From JACAEY01 sp049700155 (GTDB lineage: Bacteria > Nitrospirota > Thermodesulfovibrionia > Thermodesulfovibrionales > SM23-35): a DNA stretch of 10,900 nucleotides. The translations under genes and the position numbers were made by a program. The stretch spans positions 1 through 10,900 of the forward strand of contig JBNAVX010000088.1 in the NCBI GenBank assembly GCA_049700155.1, written 5' to 3'. Below, piece after piece: positions 1-7,179 of the stretch (positions are counted from its first letter, which is position 1; each line of letters opens with the position of its first letter). The notes beneath the pieces were generated by a model that worked only from the letters and a program-made list of their open reading frames with translations, ran no database searches and was not told the origin of the DNA.

Positions 1-40
1 TTAATCGAGCCGAGAATGAGCGAGAATACTGTATCTGCCA

Positions 41-106
41 TTTACGAAAACTGCCAGAATGCCCCGACCTTTAATCTGGGATGAATGGCAGGGCAGTTTT
101 CGTAAA
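41..106. repeat. 15-bp perfect inverted repeat with a 36-bp loop
   Basis: TTTACGAAAACTGCC at 41-55 is the exact reverse complement of 92-106. The loop contains shorter alternative pairings, such as TGCCA (52-56) with TGGCA (86-90), so the element could fold in more than one way. No gene ends directly beside it within the window. It could be the terminator of a gene left of the window or one end of a repeat element. Confidence 0.7.
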
Positions 107-108
107 AC

Positions 109-186
109 TCAAAGGGGCTTGCCCCTTTGAATCCCCAAAGGAAATAAAAATCCTTTTGGGAGTTTGAGGGGCATAGCCCCTCAAAG
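109..186. repeat. Nested palindrome made of three hairpins
   Basis: Two 10-bp perfect hairpins (109-118 with 121-130, and 163-172 with 176-185) flank a central imperfect hairpin (134-142 with 151-160). The left half also resembles the reverse complement of the right half, so the whole 78 bp is one imperfect palindrome that could form a cruciform. This architecture is typical of dispersed intergenic repeats. I cannot assign it to a named family. Confidence 0.7.
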
Positions 187-189
187 AAA

Positions 190-221
190 GTGAAGCCCCG
201 ACTAAAGTCGGGGAGCTTCAC
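190..221 (-). terminator. Strong hairpin, likely terminator of the aldolase gene
   Basis: GTGAAGC and CCCGAC (190-202) pair with GTCGGG and GCTTCAC (207-221) around a TAAA loop, with a two-base bulge (213-214). Read on the minus strand, the direction of the aldolase gene, the stem is followed by TTTCTTT, a short U-rich tract, so it can work as an intrinsic terminator about 85 bp after the stop codon. The GCCCCGAC...GTCGGGG stem also resembles hairpins I recall at the ends of IS200/IS605-type elements. That second reading is only an inference. Confidence 0.55.
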
Positions 222-305
222 TCATAAATTTATGAATTAAGTGGGATACAAACACTGAGGTATTAAGAAAAACATTAGAAACCATTCCTGATTTTCAAGT
301 AAAAC

Positions 306-1667
306 TTATGAAACCAGAGATAGAGCGACTGCTGGGATCTCCTTCCTTACAACTACAGGTTTAATATTCTTTCTCACAATCTCGGTGGTATTACCGACTT
401 TCAGTTTCTCAAAGAGCAATTGGAACTTTGATTCAAGTTCTTTCATTATCGGTTCTTTCACTTCATTGGGCAAATCCCACCACTTCTTCTTCAAAGGACC
501 GAATCCTTTTTTTCTTGTGCTATAAATAAATTGTTCTTCTGTCTGACCTTCTTTCTTTTCCTTTGCATATTCTGTCTTAATAAAAGCATAAATCTCATTT
601 CTGAATTCTTCTGGAAGGTGCTTGCTATCATAGATGATATTCTGAAAACCTGTTGCAAGATGAACCTCTGATGTGCCTGTTTCAGGAAACATATGGAATG
701 CCTCTTCAGGAAGGGTTGATGCACCATGCTGGACACAGCCTGAAAGACCATATTCTCTCCTTGCGATATCTGATAGGATACGTAAGGTCTCAAAATCTAT
801 CTTTACTTTTGCAAGGCTTCCATCTGGAAGGACAACTCCTCCATGTGTTGTGCCTGTCTGAACACTAAGCTTACTCAATCCCTTTAGACCTTTGAATGTC
901 TCTTTAAAGCCATTTAGATATGCCCTCAACTCCTCAGGGGTGCTGTTCTTACCACCTATCTCGCCAATCTCTCCACCAATGGAAACATCAATTTCAGGAG
1001 GCTGGATCTTTCTTATATGCTCTGCAAGTTCTGCAGTCTTTTCAAAGTTAGGTCTTTGCTGTTCCTTAACAGTATGTCTCTCAAGGTCAACAAGAGTGGA
1101 TGAATCAATATCAATATTATAGAATTCAGCCTCTATAGCCTCTGCTATAAGGCCTCTTATATATTTTGTTTCTGCATCAGGGTCACTCAAAAAATTCTTC
1201 CTTACAAGCTGGAAATGGTCACCCTGTATAAAAACCGGACCTTCAAATCCTTCTCTCACTGCAGCAGCGAGTATGACAGTTGCATACTCAATTGGTCTCT
1301 GTTTTGTATATCCTATCTCTGATCTTGCGATCTCAAATATAAATGCTCCGACATTCATTTCCAGTGCCTTTCTGAATATTATTCTTGAAACATCATAAGT
1401 AAGCCCTCTGATATTCATAGCAGGCACTGTGAAACCAGGATAGTTTCTCCCTATCTCTTCATAGAGTCCCTGTATGGAGGAAGGTATTGCTCCACATGCC
1501 TTTGCAATTTCTTTAATCAGCAAAAAGAGTGCCTTTCTTTTTTCTTCATCAGTCTCAAAGACCACCTCATAAATAATGCTATCCATCATGTTTCTGAGAC
1601 CAGTCTTGTCCTTTACAGAGACAATACCATTTTTTAATTCAATAACATCCTTTAATCTTTTTATCAT
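306..1667 (-). CDS. Class II (metal-dependent) aldolase family protein, long form
   Basis: This 453-residue protein has the hallmarks of zinc-dependent class II aldolases. QGDH at residues 148-151 holds the expected catalytic Asp150 and metal ligand His151. A GGEIGEIGG segment lies at 231-239, TTHGG with His275 at 273-277, and QHGAS with His314 at 313-317. Family members catalyse aldol cleavage or condensation of sugar phosphates in the cytoplasm, such as fructose-1,6-bisphosphate to two trioses. The protein is about 100 residues longer than the usual family member, with an N-terminal extension of roughly 80 residues and a Lys/Glu-rich C-terminal tail, so the exact substrate is uncertain (fructose-, tagatose-bisphosphate or another ketose). 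The start is supported by GGAGG about 7 bases upstream. The gene stands alone, divergent from lysS, with its own promoter and a hairpin terminator. Confidence 0.85.
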   Translation of the reverse strand: MIKRLKDVIELKNGIVSVKDKTGLRNMMDSIIYEVVFETDEEKRKALFLLIKEIAKACGAIPSSIQGLYEEIGRNYPGFTVPAMNIRGLTYDVSRIIFRKALEMNVGAFIFEIARSEIGYTKQRPIEYATVILAAAVREGFEGPVFIQGDHFQLVRKNFLSDPDAETKYIRGLIAEAIEAEFYNIDIDSSTLVDLERHTVKEQQRPNFEKTAELAEHIRKIQPPEIDVSIGGEIGEIGGKNSTPEELRAYLNGFKETFKGLKGLSKLSVQTGTTHGGVVLPDGSLAKVKIDFETLRILSDIARREYGLSGCVQHGASTLPEEAFHMFPETGTSEVHLATGFQNIIYDSKHLPEEFRNEIYAFIKTEYAKEKKEGQTEEQFIYSTRKKGFGPLKKKWWDLPNEVKEPIMKELESKFQLLFEKLKVGNTTEIVRKNIKPVVVRKEIPAVALSLVS

Positions 1668-1696
1668 GAAAACCTCCGTTAAAGATTTTACACTGT

Positions 1697-1725
1697 ATTA
1701 TACAGGACTTAAATATAGCAGGCAA
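1697..1725 (-). promoter_or_regulatory. Predicted sigma70-type promoter of the aldolase gene
   Basis: On the minus strand TTGCCT (1720-1725) is followed, after exactly 17 bp, by a perfect TATAAT (1697-1702). Transcription would begin near 1690, giving a leader of about 23 bases that contains the GGAGG ribosome binding site. The position in a divergent spacer supports the call. The -35 box matches the consensus at 4 of 6 bases. Confidence 0.6.
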
Positions 1726-1737
1726 TGAGCAAGGTGT

Positions 1738-1767
1738 TTGACTTAGTTTAAAATTACTAATTATAAT
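1738..1767 (+). promoter_or_regulatory. Predicted sigma70-type promoter of lysS
   Basis: TTGACT (1738-1743, 5 of 6 matches to consensus) is followed, after 18 bp, by a perfect TATAAT (1762-1767). Transcription would start near 1774, about 26 bases before the preferred lysS ATG at 1800. This may drive lysS and the lol genes downstream. Confidence 0.65.
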
Positions 1768-1799
1768 CCTAAACTTAAAGCATTATGATAGGATGGAAT

Positions 1800-3275
1800 A
1801 TGAAGGATATTAACGAACTCATAGAGCAAAGAATTAAGAAACTTGAAGAATTGCGACAGACAGGCATTGAGCCGTTTGGTGGTCCTTTTTATGCAGAGGA
1901 TCATGCCTCAGATATTTTGAATAGATTTGGTTCTATATCCAGAGAAGTTCTTGATAAAGATCCCCATTCATGTTCTCTTGCTGGCAGGATTATCTCTATG
2001 CGGGATTTTGGAAAGGCTGCTTTTGCACACATACAGGATGTTACAGGTAAGATACAGATATATTTCAAAAAGGATGTTCTCGGTGAAAAACAGAAACTCA
2101 TTAAAAAGCTTGATATTGGTGATATCATCGGACTGAAAGGAAGAATATTCAGGACAAAAACTAACGAGCTCACAGTGGAAGTAGAGGATTTTGTCTTTCT
2201 TTCAAAATCCCTGAGACCGCTTCCAGAGAAGTGGCATGGTTTGAGAGACATTGAGACGAGATACAGGCAAAGATATGTAGATTTAATAGTAAACCCGAAT
2301 GTAAAGCAGACATTTATGAAGAGGAGTGCGATTATAAAAGCGATAAGAGATTTTCTTGAGGCAAATGGTTTTATTGAGGTTGAAACACCTATGATGCATC
2401 AGGTTCCCGGGGGAGCAACAGCAAAGCCTTTTAAAACACATCATATAGCCCTTGGTATCGACCTTTATCTGAGAATTGCTCCTGAGCTCTTTCTTAAAAG
2501 GCTTCTTGTTGGTGGTTACGAACGTGTATATGAATTGAACAGGAGTTTCAGAAATGAGGGAATTTCTACTAAACATAATCCTGAGTTTACGATGCTTGAG
2601 TTTTATGTAGCCTATAGAGACTATAACTTCCTTATGTCATTTACAGAGGAATTGATTACATATGTTGCAGATAAGATACTCGGAACACTGAGAATTCCAT
2701 ATGGCGAAAATATTATTGATCTTACACCTCCATGGCAAAGGATTCCCATGTTTGATGCCCTTTTACAGAATAATGTTCCATCGGATATATTCAATGACAG
2801 AGAGAAAGCAAAGACATGGGCAGATGAACATGGTATAGAGATAAAGGGTGATGTCTCTTTAGGCAAAATCCTTGACGAGATATTTAAAGAAATAGTTGAG
2901 CCAAAGCTTATCCAGCCAACTTTTATAACAGACTACCCTGTAGAATTATCGCCTCTTGCAAAAAGAAAGTCTGATAATCCTGAACTTGTTGAAAGGTTTG
3001 AGCTATTCATAGCTTCACAGGAGATTGTGAATGCCTTTTCAGAGTTAAATGATCCTGTTGACCAGCGAGAGCGTTTTCTAAGACAGGTAGAACAAAAAAA
3101 TAAAGGAGATGAAGAGGCACATTGTATGGATGAGGATTTTATCAGGGCACTTGAATATGGGATGCCACCTGCTGCGGGTGAGGGAATAGGGATTGACAGG
3201 CTTGTGATGGTTCTTTGCAATTGTCAGTCTATACGCGATGTCATCCTTTTCCCCCAGTTAAAGCCAGAGCAATGA
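1800..3275 (+). CDS. lysS: Lysyl-tRNA synthetase, class II
   Basis: This 491-residue enzyme attaches lysine to tRNA-Lys in the cytoplasm using ATP. An N-terminal OB-fold anticodon-binding domain covers roughly residues 55-145. The class II catalytic core follows, with motif 1 around RDFLEANGFIEVETPMM, motif 2 with Arg251 in FRNEG (250-254) and the LysRS-typical TKHNPEFTMLE after it, and motif 3 GEGIGIDR (460-467). YPVELSPLAK is also characteristic of bacterial LysRS. The length is normal. An in-frame ATG at 1785 would add five residues (MIGWN), but the ATG at 1800 has GGATGG just upstream and gives the usual family start. The gene leads the lysS-lolC-lolD series, an order I associate with several Gram-negative lineages. 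Confidence 0.97.
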   Translation: MKDINELIEQRIKKLEELRQTGIEPFGGPFYAEDHASDILNRFGSISREVLDKDPHSCSLAGRIISMRDFGKAAFAHIQDVTGKIQIYFKKDVLGEKQKLIKKLDIGDIIGLKGRIFRTKTNELTVEVEDFVFLSKSLRPLPEKWHGLRDIETRYRQRYVDLIVNPNVKQTFMKRSAIIKAIRDFLEANGFIEVETPMMHQVPGGATAKPFKTHHIALGIDLYLRIAPELFLKRLLVGGYERVYELNRSFRNEGISTKHNPEFTMLEFYVAYRDYNFLMSFTEELITYVADKILGTLRIPYGENIIDLTPPWQRIPMFDALLQNNVPSDIFNDREKAKTWADEHGIEIKGDVSLGKILDEIFKEIVEPKLIQPTFITDYPVELSPLAKRKSDNPELVERFELFIASQEIVNAFSELNDPVDQRERFLRQVEQKNKGDEEAHCMDEDFIRALEYGMPPAAGEGIGIDRLVMVLCNCQSIRDVILFPQLKPEQ

Positions 3276-3284
3276 AAATAAATA

Positions 3285-3399
3285 AATTCCAGATTTCAAA
3301 TCGAATAATTATCATTGAGCAAAAACCAGAAACCAGTAAGACAGAAATCTTGAGATTAGATGTAATAGGTTGCCCGGGATTTGTTATTTGGAATTCGGG
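3285..3399. repeat. Imperfect inverted repeat filling the lysS-lolC spacer
   Basis: AAATTCCAGATTTCAAATC (near 3284-3302) is matched in reverse complement by GATTTGTTATTTGGAATTC (near 3378-3396); the outer TGGAATT and inner GATTTG blocks are exact. About 75 bp lie between the arms. The spacer has no gene of its own. It resembles the inverted repeat in the lolC-lolD spacer and may belong to the same dispersed repeat family. Confidence 0.55.
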
Positions 3400-3408
3400 A
3401 CTTTTTTG

Positions 3409-4638
3409 ATGAATCTTCCTTACTACTTTTTCATAGCCCTTAGATATCTCAAATCTAAAAAGAGGCATAAAGGTATCTCATTCAATACACTTATATCTAT
3501 CGGTGGTGTTTCTGTTGGCGTTATGGCACTACTCGTTGTTCTTTCTGTAATGAGTGGATTCCACGAAGACCTCCAGAATAAAATACTCGGCGTTAATGCA
3601 CATATTGTTATTCTTGATTATAGAGGACCGATATCTGAGTATGATGACTTAGTCGAAAAAATCAAAGAAGAGAAAGATATTTCTTCATTTGCACCATTTA
3701 TCCTGGGACAGGTTATGGTCTCATCTGGTGATAAGGCACATGGAGTCTTTTTGAAAGGTATAAAACCTGATATGGAGTCAAAGACCACTGACATATTTAA
3801 ACATGTTGTTGAAGGCAATCCGGATGACCTTGTTTCAAGAGATGGAATTCCAGGCATCATCATAGGGAAGGAACTCTCAAGGAGTCTTGGTGTCTTCCCG
3901 GGAGACAGAATAAATATTGTTTCACCATTTGGTGAGATTGGTCCACTTGGTATGCTACCAAAGATAAGGCCATTCAGGGTAGCTGCTGTATTTGAGGTAG
4001 GAATGTTCGAGTACGATACGAATCTCGTATTCACAGAGATGAAGCCTGCCCAGGAATTTTTTGGAATCGGAGAAAATATTACAGGTATAGAGATAAGGAT
4101 AAAAGATATATATAAGGCACCTAAAATCAGAGAGAGATTACAGGAAAAATTAAGATTCCCATATCATGCAAAAGACTGGATTCAGATGAATAAAAATCTC
4201 TTTTCAGCACTTAAATTAGAGAAGTTTGCCATGTTTATAATACTCATTCTTATAATCCTCGTAGCCTCATTTAATATTATCAGTACACTCATTATGAATG
4301 TAATAGAAAAGAGCAGGGAGATAGCTATCCTTAAGGCAATGGGTGCAACTAATAAAGGTATTATGACTATCTTTATGTTGCAGGGTTTATTAATCGGGAT
4401 TGCAGGAACTATAATAGGCGTCAGTTGTGGATATATCCTGAACTATATTCTTAATACCTACCAGATTATAAAGCTCCCTCCTGATGTCTATTATCTGAGT
4501 CACTTACCTGTTAAAATGAAATTATCAGATTTCCTTGCTGTGTCTATTTCAGCGATTATTATAAGTTTCCTTGCGACCATTTTTCCTGCAAGACAGGCAG
4601 CAAAGCTTGATCCTGTAGAACCATTGAGGTATGAATAA
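3409..4638 (+). CDS. lolC: Lipoprotein-releasing system permease (LolC/LolE family)
   Basis: This inner-membrane permease works with LolD to extract lipoproteins from the inner membrane and pass them to LolA. The 409 residues show the family's four-helix layout: TM1 about 26-48, a large periplasmic domain about 49-270, then TM2 273-296, TM3 318-346 and TM4 375-393. The cytoplasmic REIAILKAMGA (304-314) couples to the ATPase, and the C-terminus PARQAAKLDPVEPLRYE is typical. I chose ATG 3409 over an upstream in-frame TTG at 3370: the ATG gives the usual MNLPYYFFIALRYL start and has GGGA about 8 bases upstream, whereas the TTG extension would be encoded by the inverted repeat. Only one permease gene accompanies lolD, which suggests a homodimeric (LolF-like) transporter, unless a second copy lies elsewhere. 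Confidence 0.92.
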   Translation: MNLPYYFFIALRYLKSKKRHKGISFNTLISIGGVSVGVMALLVVLSVMSGFHEDLQNKILGVNAHIVILDYRGPISEYDDLVEKIKEEKDISSFAPFILGQVMVSSGDKAHGVFLKGIKPDMESKTTDIFKHVVEGNPDDLVSRDGIPGIIIGKELSRSLGVFPGDRINIVSPFGEIGPLGMLPKIRPFRVAAVFEVGMFEYDTNLVFTEMKPAQEFFGIGENITGIEIRIKDIYKAPKIRERLQEKLRFPYHAKDWIQMNKNLFSALKLEKFAMFIILILIILVASFNIISTLIMNVIEKSREIAILKAMGATNKGIMTIFMLQGLLIGIAGTIIGVSCGYILNYILNTYQIIKLPPDVYYLSHLPVKMKLSDFLAVSISAIIISFLATIFPARQAAKLDPVEPLRYE

Positions 4639-4640
4639 AA

Positions 4641-4767
4641 ATATCAGACAAACAAAATTCAAAATTCAAGAAATAATATATTCAGAAACATGTGATTCAA
4701 ACAATTTTGAATATCTGAATCTTGAATCTTGAATTTGATTGGATATTTGAATTTTGGACCCTGATAT
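4641..4767. repeat. Inverted repeat with heptamer tracts in the lolC-lolD spacer
   Basis: ATATCAG at 4641-4647 and CTGATAT at 4761-4767 bound the spacer as perfect terminal inverted repeats. Inside, the left arm carries CAAAATTCAAAATTCAAG (4653-4670) and the right arm carries the complementary TCTTGAATCTTGAATTTG (4719-4736) and TTGAATTTTG (4747-4756), all variants of a 7-bp TTGAATT unit. The transcript would fold into a long imperfect hairpin between the two lol genes. The right terminal repeat overlaps the lolD ATG. Confidence 0.65.
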
Positions 4768-5455
4768 GAAAAATCTGATAGAAACAATACAATTAAAGAA
4801 ATCATTCATCACAGATGCAGGTGAACTTCAGGTATTGAAGGGCATCAACCTCTCAATCAATGAGGGAGAGATGGTCGGTATAGTTGGTGCATCAGGAGTG
4901 GGTAAAAGCACTCTCCTCCACATCCTTGGTGCACTTGAAAGACCATCATCTGGAAAGGTCCTTTATGATGGTAAAGATATCTTTTCTCTTAATGAGGACT
5001 CGCTTGCTTTTTTCAGAAACAAAACCATAGGTTTTATATTCCAGTTTCATCATCTCCTGCCTGAATTTACTGCCATAGAGAATGTTATGATGCCAGGGCT
5101 TATAAGTCTAAGTCAGAGGTCACAGGTTTTAAGTCGAAAAGAACTCAAAGAAAAGGCTGAAAGACTGCTTGATGAGATGGGTTTATCAGAAAGAAAAAAA
5201 CACAGACCAGGAGAGCTTTCAGGTGGAGAACAACAACGCGTTGCAGTTGCAAGGGCGCTTATTCTTGAGCCGAAGGCAGTGCTTGCTGATGAGCCGACAG
5301 GAAACCTTGATACACAGACAGGTGATGAACTCTTCAAACTACTTGTCAGTCTTAATAAAGAAAAAGGAACTACATTTATAATCGTAACGCATAATGAAGC
5401 CCTTTCTTCAAGATGTAACAGAGTCCTTAGAATGGTTGATGGAAAGATTAGTTGA
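4766..5455 (+). CDS. lolD: Lipoprotein-releasing system ATP-binding protein LolD
   Basis: This 229-residue ABC ATPase powers lipoprotein release by the LolC-type permease encoded just upstream. It shows Walker A GASGVGKST (41-49), the Q-loop in FQFHHLLPEFTA (92-103), which is a close LolD signature, the ABC signature LSGGEQQR (151-158), Walker B AVLADEP (171-177) and the H-loop His209. Length is normal. A slightly longer Ser/Arg-rich linker at about 112-125 follows the Q-loop region. The start is ATG 4766, with GGA about 6 bases upstream. A TTG at 4754 would add four residues and lies inside the spacer repeat, so I rejected it. It is probably cotranscribed with lolC despite the 127-bp repeat-filled spacer. 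Confidence 0.95.
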   Translation: MKNLIETIQLKKSFITDAGELQVLKGINLSINEGEMVGIVGASGVGKSTLLHILGALERPSSGKVLYDGKDIFSLNEDSLAFFRNKTIGFIFQFHHLLPEFTAIENVMMPGLISLSQRSQVLSRKELKEKAERLLDEMGLSERKKHRPGELSGGEQQRVAVARALILEPKAVLADEPTGNLDTQTGDELFKLLVSLNKEKGTTFIIVTHNEALSSRCNRVLRMVDGKIS

Positions 5456-5494
5456 TTTATCTAAAGATTTTTATTAAGAACAAAAAAGGTTATT

Positions 5495-6274
5495 ATGTTA
5501 TATAAATTTTATAATTTAGTCAGAAGTGTCCTGGTTTTTTTGTTTATCTTTGTAGTTACAACTACTGTTCTTAAATATTCTGCATTTTCTATTTCATCAA
5601 AGGAAACATTAAAAGAAGAGACTTTACATGCAGTGCGATTTTATAATGAAAGATTCTTATACGATATATACTGGCTGGGGATTTATGCTGGAAGTGCAGC
5701 ATTGGAGACTTCTCTTGAGAAAGATACCTTACGTATTTCTTCAAGGGCTAATTCTTCTCCTTTCATATCCACTTTTTATACTGTAGAAGACTATGCAGAA
5801 AGCCTGGTCAAAGATGGAAGGACTGTTCATTTCAGAATAAAACAGCGTGAGGGAAGATATAGGAGTAATAAAGAGACGATTTTTGATGTGGACAAAGGAA
5901 AGATAATATATTTTGACTATCTTAAGAGTAAAAAGAAGGAGCATGATCTGAATTGCATTATCTGGGATGTCATCTCTGGTTTTTTTTATCTCAGGACACA
6001 GCCTTTGATAGTTGGTAAAACTGTATATATTAATGTATTTGACAGTAACAAGTTTCTAAAGGCTGAAGTTAGTGTGCTAAGAAAAGAGAAGATTAAAGTC
6101 AAGGGTGTTGAGGTATCCACAATAGTTATAAAGCCAGACCTTAAATCAGAGGGATTATTCCATAGAAAAGGGGATATATTTATCTGGTTAACTGATAATG
6201 AAAAAAAGGTTCCTGTAAAGATTGAAACAAAGGTGCCTATTGGTAAAATAGTCGCAGAATTGAAAAATTTATAA
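5495..6274 (+). CDS. DUF3108 domain envelope protein
   Basis: This 259-residue protein has an N-terminal hydrophobic segment (about 9-27) that serves as a signal anchor or signal peptide, followed by a soluble beta-rich region. The pattern RFLYDIYWLGIYAGSAAL (about 53-70), then YTVEDYAESLVKDG, FDVDKGKIIYFDY, IWDVISGFFYLR and a C-terminal FIWLTDNEKKVPVKIE strand, matches what I know of the DUF3108 family. These are predicted periplasmic or outer-membrane-associated proteins of unknown role. It lies 39 bp after lolD with AAAAGG before the ATG, so it may be translated from the same transcript and serve the envelope. The family call is from recognition, and the function is unknown. Confidence 0.75.
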   Translation: MLYKFYNLVRSVLVFLFIFVVTTTVLKYSAFSISSKETLKEETLHAVRFYNERFLYDIYWLGIYAGSAALETSLEKDTLRISSRANSSPFISTFYTVEDYAESLVKDGRTVHFRIKQREGRYRSNKETIFDVDKGKIIYFDYLKSKKKEHDLNCIIWDVISGFFYLRTQPLIVGKTVYINVFDSNKFLKAEVSVLRKEKIKVKGVEVSTIVIKPDLKSEGLFHRKGDIFIWLTDNEKKVPVKIETKVPIGKIVAELKNL

Positions 6275-6407
6275 CCCACATCCCGTAACCCCTTTTTTCT
6301 TCCTGTCTGGAGGATATTTATTTTCAAAAGATTCCACCTTTATTTTATAGATTTATTGATGTTTGTGTTATCATATCTCAGAATATCAAACAGGAATGAG
6401 ATTGAAT

Positions 6408-6453
6408 TATAACCTTTGAGTTTTGAGCTTTGAGTTTTGACTTTTGGGTTATA
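6408..6453. repeat. Heptamer tract bounded by a 7-bp inverted repeat
   Basis: Five consecutive 7-bp units of the form TTGAGTT, TTGAGCT, TTGAGTT, TTGACTT and TTGGGTT occupy about 6416-6450. TATAACC (6408-6414) and GGTTATA (6447-6453) bracket them as perfect inverted repeats. The tract ends 8 bp before the exonuclease ATG and leaves no clear ribosome binding site. It belongs to the same heptamer family as the tracts at 4653-4756, 9202-9306 and 9788-9835. Confidence 0.6.
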
Positions 6454-6460
6454 TGTTTGC

Positions 6461-7135
6461 ATGTCACGCATAATCTTTGATATAGAGACGATTGGAAAGG
6501 ATTTTGAATCTCTGGATAGGACAACTCAGGAGTACCTTCTCAGGTATGCTGAGACTGAGGAAGAAAAAACAGAGATAAAAGATCGGCTCTCTTTCTATCC
6601 ACTCACAGGTGAGATTATCACAATAGGTCTCCTTGACCCGGATACAATGAAGGGGATGGTATTCTTCAGGAATGAAGGTGATCCATTGCTCCCATTTGAA
6701 GAAGATGGTATCCGATTCGAGACATGCACTGAGAAAGAAATGCTCGAAAAGTTCTGGGACGTGATAAAAAGATATGACCAGTTTATAACCTTCAATGGTA
6801 GAAGCTTTGACTGTCCATTTATATTAATACGTTCAGCAGTCCACAGGATAAAGCCTAAAAAAGATTTAATGCCTAACAGATACAATGATACACACATAGA
6901 CCTCCTTGAACAGCTCACATTTTATGGTGCCTCAAGGCGGAGGTTCAATCTTGATATGTGGTGTAAGACTTTTGGAATCAAAAGCCCCAAAGAAGGTGGC
7001 ATTACCGGAGATGAGGTCAGAGACCTATTCAAGTCTAAAAGGTATATTGATATTGCGAGATATTGTGTTGGTGACCTTAGGGCAACAAAAGAACTTCTTT
7101 TTTACTGGGAGAATTATATAAAATACTCACCATGA
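6461..7135 (+). CDS. DEDDy-type 3'-5' exonuclease (PolB exonuclease-like, RNase H fold)
   Basis: This 224-residue protein fits the DEDD exonuclease superfamily, closest by eye to the PolB-related exonuclease family (DNA_pol_B_exo2/RNase_H_2). Exo I is FDIET with Asp7 and Glu9. Exo II is FNGRSFDCPF with Asp117. Exo III is YCVGD with Tyr201 and Asp205, the Y-x3-D form that defines the DEDDy class. All four metal-binding acids are present, so it should be active on single-stranded DNA or RNA ends. The ATG at 6461 places exo I at the usual distance from the N-terminus; a TTG at 6437 lies in the heptamer tract and is unlikely. The gene lies 44 bp upstream of cas6 on the same strand, so a role near the CRISPR system is possible, but a housekeeping repair role is equally open. 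Confidence 0.8.
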   Translation: MSRIIFDIETIGKDFESLDRTTQEYLLRYAETEEEKTEIKDRLSFYPLTGEIITIGLLDPDTMKGMVFFRNEGDPLLPFEEDGIRFETCTEKEMLEKFWDVIKRYDQFITFNGRSFDCPFILIRSAVHRIKPKKDLMPNRYNDTHIDLLEQLTFYGASRRRFNLDMWCKTFGIKSPKEGGITGDEVRDLFKSKRYIDIARYCVGDLRATKELLFYWENYIKYSP

Positions 7136-7179
7136 ATTTTTGTTAGAGCCTGCTGAGTGATGCCTTAAAGGGGGTTATT

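Larger units (their letters stand above)
1..305. other. Gene-free left flank filled with stacked inverted repeats
   Basis: I see no protein or RNA gene here. The stretch holds a series of palindromes: a 15-bp perfect inverted repeat (41-55 with 92-106), a nested GGGGC-rich palindrome (109-186), a strong hairpin (190-221) and a small palindrome CATAAATTTATG (223-234). The remaining bases, about 235-305, are AT-rich and featureless and form the downstream side of the leftward aldolase gene. The density of GC-rich hairpins in an otherwise AT-rich sequence suggests a non-coding mobile-element remnant or a dispersed intergenic repeat. No transposase is visible. Confidence 0.6.

Noticed and set aside
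1..305. A tRNA or other structured RNA gene in the palindrome-rich left flank
   Set aside because: The palindromes do not form a cloverleaf with conserved T-loop bases, and no known RNA family motif is recognisable.
491..1122. Open frames of 62-100 codons on both strands within the aldolase gene
   Set aside because: They overlap a well-supported gene, have no recognisable motifs and lack good ribosome binding sites, so they are shadow frames.
3370..3408. Upstream TTG start for lolC
   Set aside because: The added 13 residues would be encoded by the inverted repeat in the spacer and do not fit the usual LolC N-terminus; ATG 3409 does.
1901..3468. Open frames on the minus strand across lysS and the lysS-lolC spacer
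   Set aside because: They are antisense to lysS with clear class II synthetase motifs and show no domain of their own.
6356..6384. TTGATG, 17 bp, CAGAAT as a promoter for the exonuclease-cas6 genes
   Set aside because: Both boxes match the consensus at only 4 of 6 bases in an AT-rich stretch, too weak to list as a feature.
6437..6460. Upstream TTG start for the exonuclease
   Set aside because: The extension lies in the heptamer tract and moves the FDIET motif away from its usual place at the N-terminus.
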